From DSAR01 sp034437315 (lineage in GTDB: Bacteria > Chloroflexota > Anaerolineae > B4-G1), in contig DAOTUC010000325.1 in NCBI GenBank assembly GCA_034437315.1, forward strand, positions 1 to 5,360: 5,360 bases of DNA, read 5' to 3'. The notes beneath the pieces were generated by a model. It searched no databases. It saw only the letters and a program-made list of their open reading frames with translations, and was not told where the DNA came from. Position numbers and translations under genes: made by a program. This document shows positions 1 to 5,360 of the stretch, in pieces (within the stretch, counting starts at the first letter, position 1; the number at the start of each line of letters is the position of its first letter).

Positions 1-2195
1 CTCAACCGGATGTACAGGCCGCTTTTTCGTTCCCGAATCTTGTTGTTGCGGACGGCGAGACCGATAGCGCGTCTGGCGCCCACCAGGACGACCAATCGCT
101 TGGCCCGCGTGATCGCTGTGTACAAGAGATTTCGTTGGAGCATCAAGTAATGCTGGGTCAACATCGGGACGACCACAGCGGGATATTCGCTGCCCTGACT
201 TTTGTGCACCGAGATGGCGTAGGCGTGCACCAGTTCGTCAGCCTCGTTCCAATCGTAGCAGATCGCTTCATCGTCGATGCGCACCGTGAGCGTTTGCTCG
301 ATGGGATTGATCTTCGTGATGCGCCCGATGTCTCCGTTGTAAACGTCGCGGTGGTAATTGTTGCGCGTCTGCATCACCTTATCCCCCACGCGGAACAGCC
401 GGCCATTGAGCCGCCGCTCCTGCTTGCCCGGAGCGGGTGGATTGAGGGTCGTCTGTAACAGGGTGTTGAGATTGGCGACGCCGCACGCCCCCCGGTACAT
501 CGGCGAGAGCACCTGGATGTCCTGGGTCGCCAAACCGAATTTCTGCGGTATACGGCGTTTGACGATGTCCACCAGCAGGTTAGCCGCCGCTTGCGGATCC
601 TGCTTCGAGAAGAAGTAGAAATCGTCATACTCGTTCAAAATCGGCGGTTGACCCCGGTTGATCCGGTGCGCGTTGATGACGATGCCGCTGCCGGCCGCCT
701 GGCGGAAAATCTTGTTCAGCCGAATGACCGCTGCTCTCTCCGAACGGATGATGTCTTGCAACACGTCGCCCGCGCCGACCGAGGGCAGTTGGTCGATGTC
801 GCCGACGAAGAGGACGTGCGCGGCCGGATCGATGGCCTTGAGCAGGTGGTTGGTCAGCAGCAAATCAAGCATCGAAGCCTCGTCAACGATGAGACAATCG
901 ACAGCCAGCGGGTTATCCTCGTGGCGCTGGAAACCCTCCAACGGGGAGTATTTCAGCAACCGATGAACCGTCTGGGCCGGGCGGTCGGCGGCCTCGGAGA
1001 GGCGCTTGGCGGCCCGCCCGGTGGGCGCACACAGCGCGTAACGGCCCTTCATCGCCTCCAAGGCGTCAATGATCGTTCGCACAGTCACCGTTTTCCCGGT
1101 TCCAGGGCCGCCGGTGAGCACCGTCACTTTGTGGGTCAGCGCGGTTTGTACCGCCTGCCGCTGTTCGAGGGACAGGTCAATCTTGGCGTTCCGGGTGATT
1201 TGCGCAAACAACGCCGACCAATCGACGCTGCGAAAGGGGAGCAAGCGCGTGGTGGGGCTATCGACGATATCTTGCAGGCGATGGGTGACGCCGATCTCGC
1301 CGTAGTAGAATGGCGCGAGGTAGACCGCCCGCTCTTCGCGGATCTGGGGCGTGGCGCCCGATTCGACGCCTCTGGCGGTGTAGGTCAACGTCTCCCGATG
1401 GACGATCTCCTCGACGTCTAAATCCTCAATGGCGGCCTTGACCAGGTCCGACGGAACCTCAAGCAGCTTGACCGTCTGTTGAATCAGGTCATCCTCGGCG
1501 GCGTAGACGTGCCCCTCGTCCGCCAACCGGCTCAGCGCATATGCGACGCCCGCCTGCACGCGGAAGGGATCGTCGTGGGGGATGCCCAGGTTGTGGGCGA
1601 TTTTATCCGCCGTCTTGAACCCCACGCCCCAGATATCGCGGGCCAGTTGATAGGGGTTCTCCTGCACAACTTCCAGCGCGCCATCCCCATAGGTCTTGTA
1701 AATTTTGACGGCGAGGTTGGTCGTGACGCCGTGGCCCTGCAGGAAAACCATCACCTGGCGGATTTGCTTCTGCTCCTCCCACGATTGGGCGATGGCGGCC
1801 GCCCGCTTCGGCCCGACCCCCAGGGCCTCTCTCAGGCGCTGGGGAGTTTCGTCCAGGATGCGGAGCGTGTCGGCCCCGAAACGCTGGACGATCCGCGCGG
1901 CCGTCACCGGACCGACCCCTTTGACCAATCCGGAGCCTAGATAGCACTTGATGCCCTCGACGGTGGCGGGCAACATCTGTTCACACGTTTCGGCTTTGAA
2001 CTGTCGCCCGTATTGAGGGTGATTGGCCCAGACGCCTTCCAGGCGCAACCGCTCGCCGGGGTTGACTTCGGGCAGGTGCCCGACGATGGTGACCAGGTCA
2101 CGCTCGCCGCGGACGTTGAGCCGAACGACGGAATAACCGTTCTCCTCGTTATAATAGGTGATGCGCTCGACAGCGCCTTCAAGTTGATCGACCAT
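1..2195 (-). CDS. recD2: RecD2-type ATP-dependent DNA helicase (SF1B), C-terminus cut by window edge
   Basis: This is a 5'-3' superfamily 1B DNA helicase of the RecD2/YrrC class, which in studied bacteria acts in DNA repair and replication-fork maintenance without RecBC. From the ATG at 2195 there are 731 codons to the window edge with no stop. The N-terminus (MVDQLEGAVERITYYNEENG) is the RecD2 OB-like domain. Helix-hairpin-helix segments follow near 92-140 (VKGVGP, LGVGPKRA) and 188-200 (IWGVGFKTADKIA). Helicase motifs seen: Walker A GGPGTGKT at 362-369, Ia APTGRAAKRL at 390-399, II VDEAS at 437-441, III GDIDQLPSVGAGD at 465-477, IV FRQ at 497-499, a segment GDKVMQTRNNY at 604-614, V SVHKSQGSEY at 662-671, VI LLYTAITRAKR at 690-700. 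The N-terminal extension separates it from RecBCD-type RecD. The visible end (SGLYIRL) resembles the family C-terminus, so few residues are missing. An in-frame ATG at 2210 is an alternative start; neither has a clear Shine-Dalgarno. The 2195 start best matches family N-termini. Confidence 0.95.
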   Translation of the reverse strand, partial: MVDQLEGAVERITYYNEENGYSVVRLNVRGERDLVTIVGHLPEVNPGERLRLEGVWANHPQYGRQFKAETCEQMLPATVEGIKCYLGSGLVKGVGPVTAARIVQRFGADTLRILDETPQRLREALGVGPKRAAAIAQSWEEQKQIRQVMVFLQGHGVTTNLAVKIYKTYGDGALEVVQENPYQLARDIWGVGFKTADKIAHNLGIPHDDPFRVQAGVAYALSRLADEGHVYAAEDDLIQQTVKLLEVPSDLVKAAIEDLDVEEIVHRETLTYTARGVESGATPQIREERAVYLAPFYYGEIGVTHRLQDIVDSPTTRLLPFRSVDWSALFAQITRNAKIDLSLEQRQAVQTALTHKVTVLTGGPGTGKTVTVRTIIDALEAMKGRYALCAPTGRAAKRLSEAADRPAQTVHRLLKYSPLEGFQRHEDNPLAVDCLIVDEASMLDLLLTNHLLKAIDPAAHVLFVGDIDQLPSVGAGDVLQDIIRSERAAVIRLNKIFRQAAGSGIVINAHRINRGQPPILNEYDDFYFFSKQDPQAAANLLVDIVKRRIPQKFGLATQDIQVLSPMYRGACGVANLNTLLQTTLNPPAPGKQERRLNGRLFRVGDKVMQTRNNYHRDVYNGDIGRITKINPIEQTLTVRIDDEAICYDWNEADELVHAYAISVHKSQGSEYPAVVVPMLTQHYLMLQRNLLYTAITRAKRLVVLVGARRAIGLAVRNNKIRERKSGLYIRL

Positions 2196-2254
2196 AATTG
2201 GGGTTATCATAGCAGAGAAGGGGGGAGGTGGCAAGCCGTCGTGTTAGGTCCCAT

Positions 2255-2313
2255 AAAAGACGGCGTGCCTGGGAACCCGCCGGGGCGGGGTCGGCGAATC
2301 CCCAGGCACTGCC
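2255..2313 (-). terminator. Strong hairpin with T tract between the FHA gene and recD2
   Basis: On the minus strand GTGCCTGGG (2309-2301) pairs perfectly with CCCAGGCAC (2273-2265). An inner CGCCG/CGGCG pair (2296-2292 with 2282-2278) sits above a symmetric internal loop. A bulged base at 2310 allows three more outer pairs (2313-2311 with 2264-2262). GTCTTTTA follows directly, with four consecutive T's at 2258-2255. This is a reasonable intrinsic terminator for the FHA transcript, about 200 nt past its stop codon. If the TATAAT at 2392-2397 is the recD2 promoter, the hairpin would be in the recD2 leader and could act as an attenuator. Confidence 0.55.
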
Positions 2314-2391
2314 ACGATAGCGTGTCTTGTGCGTTTTGCTTATCTTACTCGTTCTTTTTCGTTGTTAACCGTTCTCGCTCAAGACGCCATT

Positions 2392-2446
2392 ATTATACCC
2401 GAAAGCGATATTTGTGGCGTTTCGGTTGTGTTACGGAAGCGTTTCG
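2392..2446 (-). promoter_or_regulatory. Candidate promoter with paired CGAAACGC sites upstream of recD2
   Basis: The minus strand has an exact TATAAT (2397-2392) in an AT-rich patch, but the -35 position carries no TTGACA-like hexamer. Instead CGAAACGC is present exactly twice, at 2446-2439 and 2424-2417, 22 bases apart, or two helical turns. The nearer copy lies 19 bases upstream of the -10 box, overlapping or just behind the -35 region. This geometry fits an activator-dependent promoter. Transcription would start near 2385 and pass through the hairpin at 2255-2313 before recD2. Confidence 0.4.
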
Positions 2447-2506
2447 AGTCCTTAATTATTCTGCCGACAGAAGAGCGGATACCGTCGAGGTTGCGCAGGC
2501 GGGGGA

Positions 2507-4390
2507 TTATGCGTTGATCGACGGATGGATGGACGCGCGGCTTTGAGGAGTCAGGGTCAGTACGTCGTTTCGTTCGATGCCGGCGCTGAGCGGGGTTTCC
2601 TCGTTGTCAATCGGTTGATTTTCAATCGTGAAGCAGTATGACTTATTGGGGAGGCCGAGTAGATCGACGACCTGGGCGATGATCTTTCCCATCGGGTAGT
2701 AAGCCTGGACCTCGAACTTGGAGTAGGTCGGGCGGTTGGGCAGTGCGACGGTTAATTCCAGGGCGTGATCCCACGTGTTGAGATAGGCTGGCGGAGGCAC
2801 GTCGGGGATGTCGATCTTGAGGATAGGAGGGAGGAGATCCGTATCGCCGGCAAGTTGCGCGCTTTTCTCCAAGGGGAGTGATCGCTCGTCCCATACCAGG
2901 AAATGGGCGCCGGGTATGCGAATCGTGTCCTTGGGGTGAATTTGCACCTTGCAGTTTGGCGTGAGGCGCGTCCCGTTGAGGAACGTGCCGTTCTTGCTGT
3001 TCAGATCTTCGATGAAATAGGCGTTGGTTCGGCTCTTGAGAACGTGGAAATGGCGAGCCGACACGCTCGGATTCTCGATCACGACGTCGCAATCGGCGCT
3101 GCGCCCAAATGATAGACCTTTCCTCGGTATGAGATATTCCGCTGCTTTTTCGTCTCCCTGGCGTCGGACGAGGCGCAGGGCGCCCTGAATGGATTCCGGT
3201 CCCTTGGTCGCGTGTTTGACGCGATTGATCCAATCCTCCAGTTCAGTCCAGAAGGGCAGGGAGAGCGCCGTCGTCTTGGCGACCGGGGCGGCTTGGCCGG
3301 GCAGGATCTTCCCCAGAAATAGGCTAAGGGCGTCGGTTAATTTCGCCTGCAGATCGTCGCTGTTCGTATAGTTGATTTGCCGAACGCCCCTCAGGTCAAT
3401 AGGCGCTTCTCCACCTTCCTGGGATAACAAGAGCCATGGCGTTCGACTGCCGATCGCCACGCCGAGCGCCAGATAGGTCGTTGGATTGGATAACCCTCCC
3501 AGGTGAGCGAGGGCGAATTGGGTCGTCAGCACCTTGCGGCGGATGTCGCACACAAACGGCGCAGTGACCCGCTCAGTCAGATAGAGGGGATGCAGGTCGT
3601 AGCGGTTCAGGTGGGGAGAGACGATTTGGATGACGTTGCGCCACAACATTTTGGAAGCGTTGAGCACGAGGTATTGATTTTCCTCCGGTGGAGGGTTCAT
3701 ATACTCACAGGTGCGATTGCATAAATAACAGTGATTGGCGGACGGCTTGCCCGTGGGGGGGAACCCGCCTGCGCAGCGTTGTGTGAGTTGATCCACCAGA
3801 TCCGCGCGGTCGCGGTAAAGGATGAGGTTTTCCATGGCGTCGAAAGCGAGCTGACTAGACTCGTGAGCGATGACGACGAACGGGCGATTAAACCCCAGGG
3901 CGATGCCCAACTCCAGGTAAGTGTTGGGGTTGTTTGCTGAGAGATCGAAGATGGAGAAATTGTTCAGATAAATTTTCTGACAGATATTGAGCAGGCGGGA
4001 CCGCCCGGTGCTGGCGCTTCGGTCGATCAGTACGGGCTTGCAACCCCGTGGGCCGAAGACGTCGGTGATGGCGCCCCGGATGGGAGAGGCGCTCAGGCCG
4101 TAGCCCAGGAAGTAGGCGGCTTGAGGTTCTACGTCGTGGCCGTCCGATTCGAGCCGCCCCAGCACCCGTTTGACGACCTCATTCTGCGGCGTCAGTTGGA
4201 GCACTTGCTCCAGGCAGTAGCATTGTTGCTCCTTTGTATTGACGACGCCGGCTAACCACAACCAGCCCATCACCGATTTGGGGTCGCGCCTGACCACTTG
4301 ACCGAGGATTGCTTTAGCTGAGGCCTTCTCGCCAGCTTTTGCCAGCTTAATTCCCTGATGGAGTAAAGTCTCTATAGAGGTTGATGTCAT
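2507..4390 (-). CDS. Multidomain FHA protein: TPR-like, tandem NDT/TIR-like domains, FHA, ubiquitin-like C-terminus
   Basis: Complete 627-residue protein, probably cytoplasmic: no signal peptide or membrane segment is seen. ATG at 4390 follows AGGGCGG at 4394-4400, a fair ribosome site. Residues ~5-82 look like TPR helices (WLWLAGVV, CLEQVLQLTP). Residues ~91-205 resemble a nucleoside 2-deoxyribosyltransferase/TIR-like Rossmann fold: strands YFLGYG and KPVLID, then IFDLS (147-151) and NPNTYLELGIALG (154-166), with E160 in the place of the family's catalytic Glu. C206, C221, C224 and C228 (HCYLCNRTC) form a possible metal site. Residues ~238-361 repeat the fold, but the matching segment is NPTTYLALG (302-310), with Ala at 308. 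A linker leads to a canonical FHA domain (~405-500) with GR at 429-430, S444, H447 and the DLNSKNGTFLNG motif at 462-473, the phosphothreonine-binding pattern. Residues ~523-616 look like a ubiquitin/YukD-type beta-grasp domain (GKIIAQVVDLLGLP, AGIERNDVLTLTP). FHA is near certain; the other domains are read from pattern. Function is unknown. A phosphopeptide-controlled nucleotide-binding or NAD-cleaving protein is inference only. Confidence 0.93.
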   Translation of the reverse strand: MTSTSIETLLHQGIKLAKAGEKASAKAILGQVVRRDPKSVMGWLWLAGVVNTKEQQCYCLEQVLQLTPQNEVVKRVLGRLESDGHDVEPQAAYFLGYGLSASPIRGAITDVFGPRGCKPVLIDRSASTGRSRLLNICQKIYLNNFSIFDLSANNPNTYLELGIALGFNRPFVVIAHESSQLAFDAMENLILYRDRADLVDQLTQRCAGGFPPTGKPSANHCYLCNRTCEYMNPPPEENQYLVLNASKMLWRNVIQIVSPHLNRYDLHPLYLTERVTAPFVCDIRRKVLTTQFALAHLGGLSNPTTYLALGVAIGSRTPWLLLSQEGGEAPIDLRGVRQINYTNSDDLQAKLTDALSLFLGKILPGQAAPVAKTTALSLPFWTELEDWINRVKHATKGPESIQGALRLVRRQGDEKAAEYLIPRKGLSFGRSADCDVVIENPSVSARHFHVLKSRTNAYFIEDLNSKNGTFLNGTRLTPNCKVQIHPKDTIRIPGAHFLVWDERSLPLEKSAQLAGDTDLLPPILKIDIPDVPPPAYLNTWDHALELTVALPNRPTYSKFEVQAYYPMGKIIAQVVDLLGLPNKSYCFTIENQPIDNEETPLSAGIERNDVLTLTPQSRASIHPSINA

Positions 4391-4410
4391 TTTCCGCCCT
4401 TTGATTATTC

Positions 4411-4510
4411 CAAACCGCAGTTTGTTGGGAGCCGAACTTAGCCGCCCGACAGCTTATCAACCGCCCGCAGATTCGCTGTCAGATACAGATTCCAAACCTG
4501 CGGGAGGTTT
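4411..4510. repeat. Cluster of short hairpins and repeats in the FHA-gene leader
   Basis: Two small perfect hairpins each follow the letters TTC on the plus strand: CAAAC-CGCA-GTTTG at 4411-4424 and AAACCT-GCGGG-AGGTTT at 4494-4510. Between them are direct repeats CCGCCCG at 4442-4448 and 4461-4467, and the inverted pair GACAGC/GCTGTC at 4448-4453/4475-4480. All would be in the 5' leader if the promoter at 4552-4583 is right. The hairpin nearest the gene lies about 20 nt upstream of the start codon, just behind the ribosome site. No known riboswitch class is recognised. Confidence 0.4.
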
Positions 4511-4551
4511 AGAGATGAAAGCGTCAGGTAGCTAGGGGTCGAACTGAATTT

Positions 4552-4583
4552 ATTATAACAGATTTGGTTATAAGTTACGTCAA
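4552..4583 (-). promoter_or_regulatory. Candidate promoter of the FHA-protein gene
   Basis: In an AT-rich patch the minus strand has an exact TATAAT (4557-4552). A TTGACG (4583-4578) lies 20 bases upstream, longer than the usual 16-18. TTGACG paired with TGTTAT (4560-4555) gives the ideal 17-base spacing but a poorer -10 box. Either would give a leader of about 150-160 nt before the ATG at 4390. The region lies just left of the MITE-like element, so that element sits immediately upstream of the promoter. Confidence 0.45.
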
Positions 4584-4615
4584 TAAGATATGTAAATTTT
4601 GTTAAAACGTGCTTG

Positions 4616-4785
4616 TCGAAATAGTGTCTTCAGGATTTCGTATGGCCCATCATAGACCCTAAAGGTTTTTGCGCTGGTTTTGATGGAAAAAGGTCATTGT
4701 TTAAGGCAAAAACGTTGTTTGCGCGGCCTTGAGCAAAACCTTCAGGGTCTCGCCATGCGAAATCCCAGAGAACCTCGAAATAGTG
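4616..4785. mobile_element. MITE-like element: long imperfect inverted repeat bounded by 11-bp direct repeats
   Basis: TCGAAATAGTG occurs exactly at 4616-4626 and 4775-4785. Between the copies lies a nested inverted repeat. Segment 4633-4646 pairs with 4752-4765 (13 of 14 positions, the exception a G-T type change). Segment 4654-4669 pairs with 4735-4750 (15 of 16, again a wobble-compatible change). Weaker similarity carries the outer arms to within a few bases of the direct repeats. The centre holds smaller pairings, AAGGC/GCCTT at 4703-4707/4726-4730. There is no coding potential. The layout resembles a non-autonomous miniature transposon with a target-site duplication, or a dispersed palindromic repeat. 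A structured RNA in the SCP2 transcript's 3' region is an alternative. No transposase is in view. Confidence 0.5.
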
Positions 4786-4916
4786 CGCTGGTGGTTGAGA
4801 AGGGGACTGTAAGCTGAGTGGTGTTCATAGAGGAGCGGCGAGCCAAACCTCATTGGCGATTTTGGCCCCAAAACAACCAACGGGGATTGGACAGCCGCAT
4901 GTATAATTCGGCCCTC
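4786..4916. other. Intergenic stretch downstream of the SCP2 gene, no gene seen
   Basis: This is the right-hand part of the 526-base gap between the SCP2 and FHA genes. No open frame here has protein character. It holds a small palindrome at 4860-4873 (TTTTGGCCCCAAAA) and a CCAA/TTGG pair around 4878-4890. Neither, read on the minus strand, makes a convincing intrinsic terminator for the SCP2 transcript. Confidence 0.5.
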
Positions 4917-5237
4917 TCAGACAAGGATATTTTGGAGTTGCATCGCCAGCGACATATCGCCGCTAATTTTCAGTTTACCTTGCATAACGGCGACCATCGG
5001 GTTAAGCTCCCCGTTGAACAGGGCCAGGAGATCTGCCGAGTCGGCCGAAAGCGTCAGGTGTGGTTGCGCGGTCTTTCCTTCTTCCAGATCCGCTTTCCCG
5101 TCCGCTATTTTGACTGTCCATGCCCCGCCGTTCTCTCCCGTCAGATCGAAGAGAATGACCGCGTTGACCCCTTTGATCTTTTCGGGATCCGCGTTGCCGA
5201 TTTTTTCCATCGCTTCTTTGACGTTTGGTATGCTCAT
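4917..5237 (-). CDS. SCP2 sterol-binding domain protein, small stand-alone
   Basis: A 106-residue protein that appears to be a single SCP2 (sterol carrier protein 2-like) domain, a fold with a hydrophobic tunnel that binds lipids or acyl-CoA in known members. Supporting pattern: an N-terminal helix (NVKEAMEKIGNADPEKIKGV), strands AVILFDLTG and GAWTVKIADGKADLEEG, the segment PHLTLSADSADLLALFNGELNPMVAVMQGKLKISGDMSLAMQLQNIL. The last part, a Gly-Lys-Leu-x-x-x-Gly-Asp turn followed by an amphipathic helix, is typical of the family's C-terminal half, and the length fits a one-domain protein. There is no signal peptide or membrane segment, so it should be cytosolic. ATG at 5237 follows AGGAGG by four bases, and a consensus promoter lies upstream, so the start is secure and expression probably strong. 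It appears to be monocistronic. The ligand cannot be told from sequence; bacteria of this type usually lack sterols, so a fatty acid or other lipid is more likely. Confidence 0.88.
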   Translation of the reverse strand: MSIPNVKEAMEKIGNADPEKIKGVNAVILFDLTGENGGAWTVKIADGKADLEEGKTAQPHLTLSADSADLLALFNGELNPMVAVMQGKLKISGDMSLAMQLQNILV

Positions 5238-5241
5238 TTTT

Positions 5242-5247
5242 CCTCCT
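5242..5247 (-). promoter_or_regulatory. Strong Shine-Dalgarno of the SCP2 gene
   Basis: The minus strand reads AGGAGG followed by AAAA and the ATG at 5237. It is a full-consensus ribosome binding site and fixes the start codon. It is much stronger than anything upstream of recD2 in this window. Confidence 0.9.
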
Positions 5248-5315
5248 AAAAGTTATGGGATGCTTTTACATTGCGGGCCAGTTTTTTTTGATCGAAATGG
5301 ATCCTTGTGAAGTTT

Positions 5316-5344
5316 ATTATAGCGACGATGAAAGCTTATGTCAA
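5316..5344 (-). promoter_or_regulatory. Consensus sigma70-type promoter of the SCP2 gene
   Basis: The minus strand carries TTGACA (5344-5339), a 17-base spacer and TATAAT (5321-5316). Both hexamers match the bacterial housekeeping consensus exactly and the spacing is optimal. Transcription should start near 5309, giving a leader of about 70 nt before the ATG at 5237. No operator is obvious, apart from a small palindrome just upstream of the -35 box. This suggests constitutive, strong expression. Confidence 0.8.
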
Positions 5345-5345
5345 T

Positions 5346-5359
5346 CAGGCCCTTGCCTG
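5346..5359. repeat. Short palindrome abutting the SCP2 -35 box
   Basis: CAGGC and GCCTG arms of 5 bp flank a 4-base centre, one base upstream of the TTGACA. It could be an operator, the end of a neighbouring gene's terminator, or chance. The window ends one base later, so the full symmetry cannot be judged. Confidence 0.3.
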
Positions 5360-5360
5360 G

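Noticed and set aside
591..1421. Plus-strand open frame of 276 codons, and smaller plus-strand frames within 135-2546
   Set aside because: They lie antisense to recD2, whose helicase motifs are unambiguous on the minus strand; their products show no domain pattern and result from the GC-rich codon use of recD2.
2329..2517. Plus-strand frame of 62 codons in the recD2/FHA gap (GTG start)
   Set aside because: No ribosome site, no recognisable protein pattern, overlaps the end of the FHA gene and covers the promoter-like AT-rich stretch.
2643..3233. Minus-strand frame of 196 codons within the FHA gene
   Set aside because: Shifted frame of the real gene; very rich in Arg, Pro and Ser, as expected for an out-of-frame shadow.
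4616..4785. CRISPR array or attachment site
   Set aside because: Only two copies of a short direct repeat, no regular repeat-spacer series, no cas gene or integrase; the inverted-repeat content fits a miniature element better.
4860..4873. TTTTGGCCCCAAAA as terminator of the SCP2 gene
   Set aside because: Only about five pairs with a small loop, no GC-rich stem and no T tract directly after it on the minus strand.
4818..5310. Plus-strand frames of 143 and 98 codons across the SCP2 gene
   Set aside because: Antisense to a gene with consensus promoter, ribosome site and family pattern; no signals of their own.
1..5360. tRNA, rRNA or known riboswitch
   Set aside because: No cloverleaf with a GTTCRA-type T arm, no rRNA-like stretches and no riboswitch consensus was recognised in the gaps.

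Overview
All three genes in this window lie on the minus strand: the 3'-truncated end of a recD2-type DNA helicase gene, a 627-residue multidomain FHA protein, and a small SCP2-type lipid-binding protein. The probable source is a Chloroflexota bacterium, perhaps Anaerolineae. This rests on the style of the short TPR-like segment (GWLWLAGVV...CLEQVLQL), the stand-alone ~105-residue SCP2 protein, the FHA/TPR mosaic and the moderately GC-rich coding DNA. It is an impression from protein style; no marker gene is present.

Reading in the direction of transcription (right to left): 5360-5238 is a promoter region with perfect-consensus -35 and -10 boxes (TTGACA, 17 bp, TATAAT) and a strong AGGAGG site for the SCP2 gene (5237-4917). 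The 526-base gap 4916-4391 holds no convincing gene. It contains a compact element of about 150 bp with a long imperfect inverted repeat, bounded by 11-bp exact direct repeats (MITE-like). Left of this are a candidate promoter and several small hairpins in the leader of the FHA gene. The FHA gene (4390-2507) encodes a TPR-like region, two nucleoside-deoxyribosyltransferase/TIR-like domains (the second lacking the putative catalytic Glu), a Cys cluster between them, a canonical FHA domain and a C-terminal ubiquitin-like beta-grasp domain. The 296-311-base gap 2506-2196 holds an AT-rich stretch with a TATAAT box and two CGAAACGC direct repeats 22 bp apart, then a strong hairpin with a T tract that could terminate the FHA transcript or attenuate recD2. 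recD2 starts near 2195 and runs off the left edge, missing probably only its last few residues.

The three genes are co-directional, but the long gaps and separate promoter-like signals argue against one tight operon. RecD2 is a known genome-maintenance helicase and SCP2 a generic lipid carrier. The FHA protein has no recognised function, and its architecture is the most novel item here. Nothing in the window shows that the three act together.
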